From contig NZ_JAMSLS010000005.1 in assembly GCF_023806465.1 (NCBI RefSeq), positions 62,001-126,000 of the forward strand: a stretch of 64,000 nt of DNA, read 5' to 3'. Below the pieces are notes generated by a model that was not told the DNA's origin, searched no databases, and worked only from the letters and a program-made list of their open reading frames with translations. The stretch is from Thermomicrobium sp. CFH 73360. Its GTDB lineage: Bacteria; Chloroflexota; Chloroflexia; Thermomicrobiales; Thermomicrobiaceae. Positions 34,357 through 44,042 of the stretch are shown here, one piece after another. The first letter of the stretch is position 1. Each line of letters starts with the position of its first letter. Made by a program: the position numbers and the translations under genes.

Positions 34357-36630
34357 GTGCAGGCAACGACACTGCTCGCGCGACCAGTCCGAAGACTCGA
34401 TGGGGAAGCCAAGGTACGGGGGATCGCTCGCTACACCGATGACCTCCACCTCCCTGGCCTTCTGCACGCTCGTCTGGTGACAAGTCCTTACGCCCACGCT
34501 CGCATCATCCGCATCGACACGAGCGCAGCCCGTGCGATCCCTGGCGTCGTTGCCGTGTTCACGGGCCATGACTTGCTCCCGGTCGGCCCCGAGCCAGCCG
34601 AGCGGGCGCGTCACCTCCTCGCACGCGACAAGGCTCTCTACGCAGGCCAGCCCGTGGCGGTTGTCATTGCCGATTCGCCCTACGCCGCTGCTGACGCCGC
34701 CAGCCTTGTTACGGTCGAGTACGAGGTGCTACCTGCTGTGACCGATCCACTCCGGGCCATGCGACCAGACGCACCGGCGATCCGCCCGAAGGAACTGGAG
34801 GGTGAGTGGGCTGAAGCCGGGATGCATGCAACGGTCGCGGGAGGCCAAGAACTCGACGTCCGTCGCCTGCCTGCCAATGTCACTAATGCCGTCCGTTTCC
34901 AGCGCGGCGCCGTCGAACAGGGATTCGCTCAGTCCGATGTAATCATCGAGCGCACCTATCGGACACCGTTTGTCCACCAGGCCTACATCGAGCCGCATGC
35001 CTCGGTCGCCATCCCCCGACCAGACGGCGGTGTGGCGATCCACACCACGACCCAAGGCATGTTCTATTGCCGGAACGTCACCGCGACGACACTCGGGCTG
35101 CCGCATGAGTTGGTCACGATTGTTCCCATGGAGGTTGGCGGCGGCTTCGGTGGCAAGACGGTGCTTCTCGAGCCACTCGTCGCCGCCGTTGCCCTGCGTT
35201 TGGGGCGGCCCGTCAAACTCACGCTGACACGGACTGAGGAGTTCTTGCTGGCCACGCCGGCACCGGCGGCGATCTTCGAATTGCGCGGTGGTTTGCGACG
35301 CGACGGGACACTCACCGCGCTCCAGGCACGCGTTGTCTTCGACTCTGGTGCCTATCCTGGTGCACCGGTCAACATCGCGCTTCTTCTCCTCGGTGGGACC
35401 TATCGCTGGGAGCACCTCGATCTCGTCGGATATGAAGTGTTGACCAACAAACCGGGCACCGGCGCCTACCGCGCCCCCGGTGTGCCCCAGGCGACCTTCG
35501 CGGTGGAGCAATTGGTCGATGAGCTCGCCCAGGCCATCGGGATGGACCCACTGGAGCTCCGACTCCGCAACGCCGCCCGGGCCGGCGACCCACAACCGAA
35601 CGGCGTCCCGTGGCCACCGATCGGGCTCTTCCAGGTGCTTGAGCGCGTCCGCGACCACCCACTCTGGGAAAACCGGCAGCGTGTTCCCAACGAGGGGTGG
35701 GGTATCGCCGTCGGTGGCTGGCCAGGCGGCATCGAGCCCTGTGCAGCGAACGTCCGTCTCAACCACGACGGGACATTTACTGTCACACTCGGTGCCATCG
35801 ATATCACCGGTACGCATACCGTCCTCGCGATGATCGCCGCAGAAGTCTTGGGCCAGCCACTTGAGCGCGTGCGCATCGCACTGCTGCCGAGCGACGCTGC
35901 CCCGTATGCGGGGATGAGCGGCGGCAGCAAGATCACCTACACCGTTGGGCTAGCTGTCAAGGCAGCCGCCGAGGAGGCGCGACGCCAGCTCCTGGAGATT
36001 GCTGCGAACGAGCTTGAGGTTGCACCGGAAGACCTGGAAGTCGTTGAGGGCGCCATTCGTGTGCGAGGCGTTCCCAATCGCCAGATGACACTCCAGCAGA
36101 TCGCGGCCCTCAGTATGGCTTTCGGCGGTCGTTACGCACCGGTGTACGGAACAGGCCGGGTCGCAGTCACGCAGCAGTCGCCAGGATTCAACGCCCAGAT
36201 CGCGCACGTGCGAGTCGACCCCGAGACAGGGCAGGTCGAGCTCCTCGATCTCGTCGCCATTCAGGATGTTGGGCGTGCGCTCCATCCGGCACTCGTCGAA
36301 GGACAAGTCCACGGTGGCGCAGCACAGGGAGTTGGTTGGGCATTGCACGAGGCGATGCGCTGGGACGAGAGCGGCCAACCGCTGAACCCGACGTTCCTCG
36401 ACTACGATCTGCCAAAGGCAAGCCAGCTCCCCTCCTTGCAAGTCGAACTGGTCGAAGTGCCCTCACCGATTGGCCCCTTCGGGGCAAAGGGTGTCGGCGA
36501 ACCTCCAGTTACCCCAACGGCCGCTGCGATCGCCAACGCCATCGCCGACGCCACCGGCTTGCGCTTCACTGAACTCCCGATCCTTCCAGAGCAGGTATGC
36601 GCGGCACTTACTGGTCTTAAGCGACAGTGA
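34357..36630 (+). CDS. Xanthine dehydrogenase-family molybdenum-binding subunit
   Basis: 757 residues from GTG 34357, with GAGGGGAGGGA six bases upstream. The first 120 residues form the a/b-hammerhead domain (KVRGIARYTDDLHLPGLLHA). Molybdopterin-binding segments follow: MEVGGGFGGK, GTGAYRAPGVPQ and the C-terminal FGAKGVGEPPVTPTAAAIAN with the catalytic Glu. It lacks the AYRCSFR signature of aerobic CO dehydrogenase. These enzymes hydroxylate purines, aldehydes or aromatics and need FAD and 2Fe-2S subunits. None is encoded next to it, so partners must lie elsewhere. A lone gene of this type is unusual. Confidence 0.92.
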   Translation: MQATTLLARPVRRLDGEAKVRGIARYTDDLHLPGLLHARLVTSPYAHARIIRIDTSAARAIPGVVAVFTGHDLLPVGPEPAERARHLLARDKALYAGQPVAVVIADSPYAAADAASLVTVEYEVLPAVTDPLRAMRPDAPAIRPKELEGEWAEAGMHATVAGGQELDVRRLPANVTNAVRFQRGAVEQGFAQSDVIIERTYRTPFVHQAYIEPHASVAIPRPDGGVAIHTTTQGMFYCRNVTATTLGLPHELVTIVPMEVGGGFGGKTVLLEPLVAAVALRLGRPVKLTLTRTEEFLLATPAPAAIFELRGGLRRDGTLTALQARVVFDSGAYPGAPVNIALLLLGGTYRWEHLDLVGYEVLTNKPGTGAYRAPGVPQATFAVEQLVDELAQAIGMDPLELRLRNAARAGDPQPNGVPWPPIGLFQVLERVRDHPLWENRQRVPNEGWGIAVGGWPGGIEPCAANVRLNHDGTFTVTLGAIDITGTHTVLAMIAAEVLGQPLERVRIALLPSDAAPYAGMSGGSKITYTVGLAVKAAAEEARRQLLEIAANELEVAPEDLEVVEGAIRVRGVPNRQMTLQQIAALSMAFGGRYAPVYGTGRVAVTQQSPGFNAQIAHVRVDPETGQVELLDLVAIQDVGRALHPALVEGQVHGGAAQGVGWALHEAMRWDESGQPLNPTFLDYDLPKASQLPSLQVELVEVPSPIGPFGAKGVGEPPVTPTAAAIANAIADATGLRFTELPILPEQVCAALTGLKRQ

Positions 36631-36844
36631 CGTACCACTGCCCGTGGGGAGGCCCGAAGGGAGCGGCCGCAAAGAGCCGGCGGCTTGTTGCATCGCGCTC
36701 AGACAACTGGCGCTCAAGGTATCTGATTTCTTCGGGGCTACGGAGCAAGTCGTACGATTACGCTTGACATCGCGAGCCCGGACGCAGTCCCTTCGAACAC
36801 AGCAACCAACCCGGGAGACCAGCCATGCGCCACAGCCGCGGTAC

Positions 36845-37711
36845 CTAGCGGAGCGGCACCGTCTGCCATCGTCCCTGTTCCAGTACGAGGAGTTCCTCGT
36901 AGCCAACCGAACGGAGGAGCTGCGACGCCTCCTCAAACCCCGCTGCCACCTCCGCGGGCTGATGCGCATCTGCCCCAATTGTTACTGGAATCCCGAGTTC
37001 CCAGCATCGGCGCAGGATCCACTCACCAGGATATGGGGCGCCAATCGGCCGTCGCAGCCCAGCGGTATTGACCTCAATTGGGATTTCGGCCCTTTTGATC
37101 GCAAAGAGCGCGCGCTCCACAGCCTCCTGGTACCAGGACTCCGCCTCACGGAAATACCACTCCCCGACGTTCCACTGCTTTACTTTGTCCAGATGCCCCA
37201 CTACCACCGGTATCCGGAGTCCCTGGGCCCACGCAGCAAGCTGCTCCATCAACCGGTAATAGTCCTCGACCAGCCGCCGCACCTCACCCCCATAGACGAC
37301 ATCCACTTGTTGCGCAAACGACTCTGCCGACTCATCAACCGCCCACGGTTGCCCTTCCGGGTCACGGCCAACAAAGTGGAGGCTCACCACCGCATAGTCC
37401 AGCTGGGCTGAAAGGACATGCGCTCGCTGGAACGCGGCTCCACCTGGTACCAGTTCAGCATCCAAGTAATCGAGTTCCACACCGACCCACACTGGGTAAC
37501 TGCCGCGCCAGCGCTCCTGTACCAGACGCGCCTTAGCGACGTACTCCCGGAATCGTTCAAGAGTCATGGTCCAGCTACACGCGAAGGGAACCGGTGCGTG
37601 TGAGGAGACACCGACCGCCGCCAGCCCTGCCGCTTGGGCCGCCGCCACGAAGTCCTCGACCGTTCCCAATCCATCGCAGTACCCCGGGTGATTATGGTAA
37701 CTTCCTCGCAT
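36845..37711 (-). CDS. PHP-domain phosphatase (histidinol-phosphatase HisJ-like)
   Basis: 288 residues from ATG 37711, chosen because GGAGGAG precedes it; ATG 37735 would put that site inside the gene. Metal-ligand motifs of the PHP fold are in order: YHNHPGYCDG at the start, SSHAPVP, GVELDYLD, VVSLHFVG, VVGHLDKVKQWN, and TIGADAHQPAEV near the end. It closely follows HisJ-type histidinol phosphatases (histidine step eight), which are about 270 residues. No other his genes are near, so another phosphoester substrate is possible. Confidence 0.85.
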   Translation of the reverse strand: MRGSYHNHPGYCDGLGTVEDFVAAAQAAGLAAVGVSSHAPVPFACSWTMTLERFREYVAKARLVQERWRGSYPVWVGVELDYLDAELVPGGAAFQRAHVLSAQLDYAVVSLHFVGRDPEGQPWAVDESAESFAQQVDVVYGGEVRRLVEDYYRLMEQLAAWAQGLRIPVVVGHLDKVKQWNVGEWYFREAESWYQEAVERALFAIKRAEIPIEVNTAGLRRPIGAPYPGEWILRRCWELGIPVTIGADAHQPAEVAAGFEEASQLLRSVGYEELLVLEQGRWQTVPLR

Positions 37712-38199
37712 CGCTCCTCCATTTCCCGAACTCATACTCGCCGAACGGATACCGTAGCCTCTGCGCGCGGCATGACCTCACACGCATGCGGCGGATTCCT
37801 AGCCCACACCCCAATCCACCAACATTCTCCAACACAACTGTAACCCCTATCTCTCATCGTCCACGCTCGATCCTCTGGCGCGGCCTCGATTGACTCCGGC
37901 TACACACGATGGCATGCACCGCCACACGGGACAAGTCTCTGAACGTTCATACCCCGAACAGTTCCTTCGCAACGCGTGTCAGAACACGCCTGGTTACCGG
38001 AAATTCCTCTTACAGCATCGCTTCTCATCCTCAACCCGCCGACAAGTCCAAACGGATAACCCACCACGCAAGAACCCTCGGGTAGGCGAGGGAGCTCCAT
38101 GTCACCGCTTCACACGATACGACCACACGGATATCTTGCGCTGAGTCACGCCGCCAGTCACAATCGCACAGACAGGGGGACAATCCATGGGGGGCAGCA
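37712..38199. other. Divergent intergenic region
   Basis: About 490 bases with no recognisable gene. GGGGGG at about 38189-38194 is the ribosome site of the rightward gene at 38200. No clear promoter hexamers. Confidence 0.45.
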
Positions 38200-39234
38200 G
38201 TGCACCGTCACCATGATGAATCGTCTGTTCGCCACACCGAAGCGTATTACCATCTCGTCCTCGAGCGTATGACTCCCCGGGCGACCCCGCCTTTCGAGTC
38301 TGCCGAGATGCAGGAACGCGTCTGGGGACGCCGCTGGGGTGTTGAGAACGACGTCGGGCATCTTCGACTCTGCGTTCTACACCGACCCGGCGATGAGATG
38401 CACGCGATCGACCCGACCGGTCGCTACGACCCGACGATCGGTGCATACATCGATGAGGACGAGCAGTGGTATTGGCGTGACACGATGCCCCCCGACCTCA
38501 TCCGTATGCAGGCCGAGCACGACGCCTTGGCCGCTGCACTGCGTGCCGAAGGCGTTGACATCGTCTATGTCGACTGTCCACCGCGTGATCCGCATGCCGT
38601 TTTCACGCGTGATATGGCAGTTGCTGTGAAAGGCGGCGCCGTCGTCTGTCGACTCGGCCTGGTCGGTCGCCACCCTGACTCCGGCCGGCGTGGGGAGGAG
38701 CGATACATCACGCGGCTCCTTGTCGAGCTCGGTATGCCGATCCTCCACACGATCCACGGTCACGGACTTTTGGAAGGCGGCTCGGTCTGTTGGTTGAACA
38801 GCTCCACCGTGGCGGTCGGCATGTCCTATCGGCAGAACGAGTCAGGCGTCCGCCAGCTGGAAGCGGTGCTGACCGAGCAAGGGGTCCGTGTGATCCGCGT
38901 CCCATTGCCCGGCTACGCTCTTCATCTCGACGGTGCCTGCGTCATGGTCGACTATGATAAGGCGCTCATCAACGTGACGCGGCTTCCCTACTGGTTCCTC
39001 GACACACTCCGTGAACTCGGCATCTCTCCAATCCACGTCTGGCCCACTGAGCCGCACGCCGTCAACTGTCTTGCCGTGCGGCCCGGGCGCGTCATCATCC
39101 CGGCTGGCTGCCCACGCACACGCGAGCGGTTAACCGCTGCCGGTATCGAGACGATTGAAGTCCCCTACGACGAGATCTTAAAGAACGGTGGTGGCATTCA
39201 CTGCTCGACGCCCCCCCTCATCCGCGACCCATGA
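38200..39234 (+). CDS. Arginine deiminase/dimethylargininase-fold hydrolase
   Basis: 344 residues from GTG 38200, with GGGGGG five bases upstream; ATG 38269 lacks a ribosome site. Guanidino-modifying enzyme landmarks are visible: VFTRDMAVAVKGG with the Asp, GHGLLEGGSVCWL, LHLDGACVMVDYDKAL with catalytic His242, and the nucleophile Cys335 in GGGIHCSTPP. The family includes DDAH, arginine deiminase, amidinotransferases and ornithine-forming hydrolases. It probably acts on arginine, methylarginine or a related amide. No arginine-catabolism genes are adjacent, so the exact reaction is open. Confidence 0.85.
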   Translation: MHRHHDESSVRHTEAYYHLVLERMTPRATPPFESAEMQERVWGRRWGVENDVGHLRLCVLHRPGDEMHAIDPTGRYDPTIGAYIDEDEQWYWRDTMPPDLIRMQAEHDALAAALRAEGVDIVYVDCPPRDPHAVFTRDMAVAVKGGAVVCRLGLVGRHPDSGRRGEERYITRLLVELGMPILHTIHGHGLLEGGSVCWLNSSTVAVGMSYRQNESGVRQLEAVLTEQGVRVIRVPLPGYALHLDGACVMVDYDKALINVTRLPYWFLDTLRELGISPIHVWPTEPHAVNCLAVRPGRVIIPAGCPRTRERLTAAGIETIEVPYDEILKNGGGIHCSTPPLIRDP

Positions 39235-39367
39235 GGTGCCCTCACCAGGCAGCGAGAATCGAGCGTATCCACGGTAGATAGGAGCCACGCGCCTGGTTCC
39301 GTGGATTCAGTCGACGGAGACGGTCGCTTCACGCGTCCGTGCGCCAGGCTGGTACAGGCAAAGTGGA

Positions 39368-40366
39368 TCACTCTAAAGGGTCCCCTGCCCCCGCCCATAC
39401 ACGGGCTCGCGAGCCTCACACATGAAGCGGAACGCACAGCGTCCACACTTGCCGCGGAACTGATCCGGGTCACGCAATGCAATGATGAGGGGATGACTCC
39501 GGGAGAGATGAACCACTTTTGTACGCACATCACCGACCGGCAACCGGAGAAAGCCCGCCGGATACACTTCGCCGGTATTCAAGATGAACAGAATCCCATT
39601 GCCGCCTCACTCCGCACCAAAATCGGCGACGACGATACGCCCAGCCGCGCTCGTCGCTGCACCGCCACCCGCCGGTACCATGGCGCCTCGGTTGTCTTCA
39701 TGGCGAACGGAACCTGCTCAGTGACCTCAGCGAGCCAGGTGAGCACAGCCTCCGCTTCATCCGGCGTGAGCGGCGACAGTAGACGCCCGCGGCCTCCGCG
39801 CAGAAGGCAGAAGAGCCTCCAACGCTCGACTCCGAGCTCCCAAACACACTCGAGCATGGCGGGCAGATCATCCCCCGGGAACGGCACAGACGAGCGCGTT
39901 CACCTAAAGGGGAGGCCGAGTTCACGCGCTGTGCGCGCGGCTGTGAGTGCCTAGACGAAACTGTCCTCCACACCACGCAGCGAATCATGTCGCTCTGCTG
40001 TCGATCCATCCGGGCTCCAACGTCGTGCTCCCTGCCTCGCGGAGACAACGAAGCAGAGGAGGTGTCAGTGCAGATGTCCCGCTCGACGTGATCGAGACTG
40101 CAAAGCCACGTTCGCGAGCTCCAGCAATCAGCTTGAAGCGATCCGGACGAGCCAGCGGATTGCCGCCTGACAGCACCAAAGGCGGCAACAAGTAACCAAA
40201 ACCACGCAGCGCATCGGGACGCTACAAAACTTCGTTGGTTGAGAGCAGGAGCGGATGGCGCCAGGGAACGGCTTCCGCTCGGCAATGACGACACGCCAAC
40301 GAGCACGCCCGCGTCAGCTCACAAGACATCAGAAGTGGGCATGCAGCACACTGTAGCGTCGCGCTC
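39368..40366 (-). pseudogene. Decayed radical SAM/SPASM protein gene
   Basis: Fragments of one radical SAM protein appear in the right order over three frames. The cluster motif CSLACRHC follows SCELTRA near 40310. LVLSGGNPLARPDRFKLIA and ARERGFAVSITSSGTS follow. Then come DGSTAERHDSLRG, WELGVERWRLFCLLRGG and TGEVYPAGFLRL, and finally the SPASM-like GKCGRCAFRFMC with GSRARVWAGAGDPLE. In-frame TAG codons sit at 40222-40224, 39951-39953 and 39904-39906. Frameshifts occur near 40045, 39890, 39597 and 39415. The intact family (AhbD/TIGR04053-like, about 350 residues) includes heme-maturation and peptide-modifying enzymes. It lies next to heme-A synthesis genes. The lesions are too many for sequencing error. 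Confidence 0.88.
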
Positions 40367-40380
40367 TTCGCAACGACGTT

Positions 40381-42234
40381 TTAGAACAGGACAGCATCCA
40401 CAACCATCGCTGCGAAGAGTAGCCCAAGATACTGCATCGAGTAGAGGAAGACGCGCTTCGCAAGCGAATCACTCCGTTCGCGGTAGAGTCGCGCAACAAG
40501 CCAGAGGAAACGTGCTCCCAGTACCATTGCAGCGATGAGATAGGGAAGCCCGAGGACACCAAGCGGATAGAAGAGCAGGCTGGTGAGTACCATGGCAATG
40601 GTGTAGAAGAGAATCTGCCGCCGCGTCTCTTCTTCGCCACGAACTGCTGGTAACATCGGCACCCCTGCAGCGGCATAGTCACCGCGCTTGTAGAGCGCCA
40701 GCGCCCAGAAGTGCGGCGGTGTCCAGGCAAACACCAGCAGAAACATCAAGATGGCCGGCAGCGCCACCTGCCCCGTCACCGCTGCCCAACCGACCAGCGG
40801 CGGTACGGCTCCGGCTGCTCCACCAATCACAATGTTCTGTGGTGTGCTCCGCTTGAGCCAGATGGAGTAGACAAAGACATAGAACAGGTTCCCTGCCAGT
40901 GAAAGGAGCGCCGCTACTGGATTCACGAAAGCAGTGAGGACATAGACAGCCAGGACGCTCACGGTCACACCAAAGATCAGCGCAAACTCCGGTGCCAGCC
41001 GACCACTTGGCAATGGTCGTCGCCGCGTCCGCGTCATGATCGCATCGATATCTCGATCGACATAGTGATTGATTGCCCCAGCTCCACCCGAGGCAAGCGC
41101 TCCGCCGATGAGCGCCCAGAACAGCGTGCCAAGGGCTGGTACCCCCTGTGCTGCGACGAGCATGGCGCAGAGCGTGGTGAGCAAGAGTAAGACCATCACA
41201 CCTGGCTTGGTGAGGACGAGGTAGTCACGCAGGACTTCACGAAGGGGGCGACCCGACCGTACGCCACGTGCCGTTCCCGTCGCGGCAGGTACCACTTCCG
41301 CCAGTGGTGTCGCTCGATCGACCAGCGCTGTCAACACGAAGAACACCCAGATGACCGTCGCCACCGCCAGGTGTGCGACGCTCACCGCCGGATGCAGCCG
41401 GAACCAGATGTTTGCTGCCCCTACCAAGACTTGCGCCACCATCAGTGCGGCAGCAGCCAGCGAGAGACCGACCACCCACGGCGCATCACTGCGCAGACGG
41501 CGCACTTGCCAAGCCAGTACCAGGACCAGCAAGACAGCAACCAGTGCGATCAGACGATGTGTCAGATGCACATCCACATTGGTCCAACCGGTCGGAAACC
41601 AAAAACCACCACAGAAAGGCCATTCCGGGCACGCATAGCCGGCACCACGCTTGGCAGTATAGGCTCCGCTAAGCATCAGCACGAAGACCGCACCGATCGA
41701 GGCGAAGATCCACGATCGGACTGGCGAACGCACCGCGCGGCGAGCGAGCTCCGGCCACCACGTTCGGAAGGCCAAAATGACCGCGACCCCAAGGTAGCTC
41801 AACGCCACGCCGAGATGCAGTGCGACGATCGCCGCTTCCAGATGCGTCCACACCGTCACCGCCCCCAGCAGCGCCTGGATGATCACCAGCCCCACCGCGA
41901 CGAGCGGCAACCGCCGTAGCCATGGGTCCGCCGTTCGGAGGCGCCAGCCGGCTAGCGCGACCGCTCCGGTGAGCAGGATGACTCCGAGTGCAATCAGCCG
42001 ATGCACATATTCAATCCACGCGAGGAGATCCCATCCAGGGATCACTTGCCCATTGCACAGCGGCCACTCTGGTCCACAACCGAGCCCGGCCCCGGTAACT
42101 CGCACCGTCCCACCCACGACGATCAAGAGATACCCCGCGATCGCCACCGCCAGCGTGAGCCAACGCATTCGCTGGCTCCCCACTTCGACTGCGCTGTGCA
42201 TCGCTGCCCCCGAGAATGCGTTGTCACCCGACAT
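40381..42234 (-). CDS. Heme A synthase-protoheme farnesyltransferase fusion (CtaA-CtaB)
   Basis: 617 residues with about 16 membrane segments. Residues 20-300 are CtaA/Cox15: paired cysteine motifs CGPEWPLC and CPEWPFC, EYVHRLIAL, HLEAAIVALHLG, VHLTHRLIAL, and a last His in VAHLAVA. Residues about 325-617 are CtaB (UbiA fold), with LTKPGVMVLLLLTT, the diphosphate motif NHYVDRDIDAIMTRTRRRPL and WTPPHFWALALYKRGDYA. Together they make heme O and then heme A from protoheme. The fused form is found in several Chloroflexota. ATG 42201, with GGGGG upstream, is an alternative start. It is 65 bases downstream of the oxidase subunit I gene. Confidence 0.93.
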   Translation of the reverse strand: MSGDNAFSGAAMHSAVEVGSQRMRWLTLAVAIAGYLLIVVGGTVRVTGAGLGCGPEWPLCNGQVIPGWDLLAWIEYVHRLIALGVILLTGAVALAGWRLRTADPWLRRLPLVAVGLVIIQALLGAVTVWTHLEAAIVALHLGVALSYLGVAVILAFRTWWPELARRAVRSPVRSWIFASIGAVFVLMLSGAYTAKRGAGYACPEWPFCGGFWFPTGWTNVDVHLTHRLIALVAVLLVLVLAWQVRRLRSDAPWVVGLSLAAAALMVAQVLVGAANIWFRLHPAVSVAHLAVATVIWVFFVLTALVDRATPLAEVVPAATGTARGVRSGRPLREVLRDYLVLTKPGVMVLLLLTTLCAMLVAAQGVPALGTLFWALIGGALASGGAGAINHYVDRDIDAIMTRTRRRPLPSGRLAPEFALIFGVTVSVLAVYVLTAFVNPVAALLSLAGNLFYVFVYSIWLKRSTPQNIVIGGAAGAVPPLVGWAAVTGQVALPAILMFLLVFAWTPPHFWALALYKRGDYAAAGVPMLPAVRGEEETRRQILFYTIAMVLTSLLFYPLGVLGLPYLIAAMVLGARFLWLVARLYRERSDSLAKRVFLYSMQYLGLLFAAMVVDAVLF

Positions 42235-42299
42235 ACGACACTCGCCGTTAGTCTACTACAACGAGCGTAACCGAGAAATCCGCCGAGTGGTGTCAGGGA

Positions 42300-44033
42300 T
42301 CACCCGATCTTCCACGGCACGCGGCTCAACTCAAACCACGAGAAACCATACAAGAAGATAAACAGGATCAAGAACACGACCGAGATGACTAACGTGCCAG
42401 GCACCTCGAAGGTTCGGTGTGCAGCCGCAGCCGCCGGTTCTCCGCTACCACCGGCAATGGCTGGATAGGGGCTGAACGCTTCGGGGACGATGCGCCCGAC
42501 GGCTGGCCGGGGAGTGCGGTGACCCACAAAGACCGTCGCCACCGCAACCGCGACGAACATCGCCCCGCCGATGACTGCAATAATCCCCCCGATACCCATC
42601 ATCGCGAGGAACACTGCAATCTCCGGCCGCAGTTCTTGCAAGTTCACACCGAGCACCGGCGCGGTTGAGAAGGTGATGTCCCAGTGCCGCCGCGGAACGC
42701 CCCAATGCCCAGCCAATCCCATCCCAAGACCAAGGATGAGCATGCCGAAGCCATAGACGTATGGCTGCCACTGCGCCAGCCGCCGGAACAGCAGCTGACG
42801 CTGGAAGATGAGTGGAACAAGGTAGTACGCAATCCCCATGAACGCCGACGTCGTCCCCGCGACGACCGTCATGTGGAAATGCGCTGGAACAAGCAATGTA
42901 TTATGCGAAATCATGTTCACTTGCGGCCCACCAATGATCACCCCGCTGATCCCGCCTAAGAGCCCAAAGAGAATCATGCTCACGACGAGCGCAGCGAACC
43001 CCGGCTCACCCCACGGCGCTCGGCGTAGCCACTCGAAAAGACCACGGCGATACCCTCGTTCGCGCAGGGCCAGCTCCATCGAGGCTGGGATACTGAAAGC
43101 ATGAATAAGACTGCCCATGACTGCCGCGTACATGAAGTAGCTCGCATTGACGTTCTTGACCCAGGTTCCCAGACCTGGATCGACCAACAGGTGGTGCATC
43201 GCCCCCATGTTGATGAAGAGGACGTAAAGCACAATAGCGATCCGGCTCAACCCTTCGTTCACTGGCCGCGCACCGGTCGTTAGGCTCGCCAGCCCGTACC
43301 ACACGCCAACCATAGCGGCAAGATTCACCTGTTGCGCGCCATGGCCCAGCCCCCAGTACAGCAATCGGTAGATTCCTGGATCGACCTCCGGAATGACTCC
43401 CAGTGTCCAGAGGAACACCGGGAACAAGGCGAGTGCACCGGAGAGCAACGACCAGAGTGCGATGATCGCCGCCCCCATCAACGCGAACGTAAAGAGCGGC
43501 AAGCTCCCAACATCGCCGCGCAAGCGTGCTGCAACAATGTTGACAAAGAAGTGTACGACCGCCAGGATAGCTCCCACCGCGAAAACAAGCACTGCCGCGT
43601 AATACCACGGCGTCTCAGCCCGGAGTGGCGGGTAAGAGGTGAACATCACCGTCGCCTGGCCACTCAGCATCAGCACAGTAGCGATGACCGAGCCCCCAAG
43701 CATCATCACGTAGGCAACCCAGCTCAGCCACGGAATAACCATTCGTGTACTGAGGAGAACGGTACTCGCAAAGATCAACCCCGCGACCTCGAAGAAGAGG
43801 ATCCAGAAGATCAGCATCACCACGCCATGGGTTGAGAGGAATTCATAGAACAGCTTCGCGGCGAGGAGATGCACAGCCTGCCATCGCGTCAAGGTGATGA
43901 GCAAGGCCAATACACCCCCAATCGTGAGATAGACCACCGCCGTCACCGCGTTCAGCATGATCAGTCGCTCGGCCGAGCGATCAACCGACAGACCCGTTAT
44001 CTCGCACCGTCGCATCATTGCTGCTGTCGCCAT
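42300..44033 (-). CDS. Heme-copper oxidase subunit I, B-family-like, lacking the active-site Tyr
   Basis: 577 residues, about 13 membrane helices, GAGGTGGG before ATG 44033. It aligns with Thermus ba3 subunit I. Low-spin heme ligands are His69 and His387, the high-spin heme ligand is His385, and CuB ligands are His231, His280 and His281. In oxygen reductases His231 begins HxxxY, where Tyr is cross-linked to the His. Here the sequence is GHGAQQVN, so position 235 is Gln, and no C-family Tyr is seen near HH280-281. Related families with this loss (eNOR, sNOR) are nitric oxide reductases. Operon: small peptide, CuA subunit, this gene, CtaA-CtaB. O2 versus NO as substrate is unresolved. Confidence 0.9.
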   Translation of the reverse strand: MATAAMMRRCEITGLSVDRSAERLIMLNAVTAVVYLTIGGVLALLITLTRWQAVHLLAAKLFYEFLSTHGVVMLIFWILFFEVAGLIFASTVLLSTRMVIPWLSWVAYVMMLGGSVIATVLMLSGQATVMFTSYPPLRAETPWYYAAVLVFAVGAILAVVHFFVNIVAARLRGDVGSLPLFTFALMGAAIIALWSLLSGALALFPVFLWTLGVIPEVDPGIYRLLYWGLGHGAQQVNLAAMVGVWYGLASLTTGARPVNEGLSRIAIVLYVLFINMGAMHHLLVDPGLGTWVKNVNASYFMYAAVMGSLIHAFSIPASMELALRERGYRRGLFEWLRRAPWGEPGFAALVVSMILFGLLGGISGVIIGGPQVNMISHNTLLVPAHFHMTVVAGTTSAFMGIAYYLVPLIFQRQLLFRRLAQWQPYVYGFGMLILGLGMGLAGHWGVPRRHWDITFSTAPVLGVNLQELRPEIAVFLAMMGIGGIIAVIGGAMFVAVAVATVFVGHRTPRPAVGRIVPEAFSPYPAIAGGSGEPAAAAAHRTFEVPGTLVISVVFLILFIFLYGFSWFELSRVPWKIG

Positions 44034-44042
44034 CGTCCCACC

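Noticed and set aside
36470-37411. 313-codon plus-strand frame
   Set aside because: It covers the 3' end of the molybdenum subunit in another frame and the antisense of the PHP phosphatase; both real genes are clear.
39301-39954. 217-codon plus-strand frame
   Set aside because: Antisense to the decayed radical SAM gene, which accounts for the sequence.
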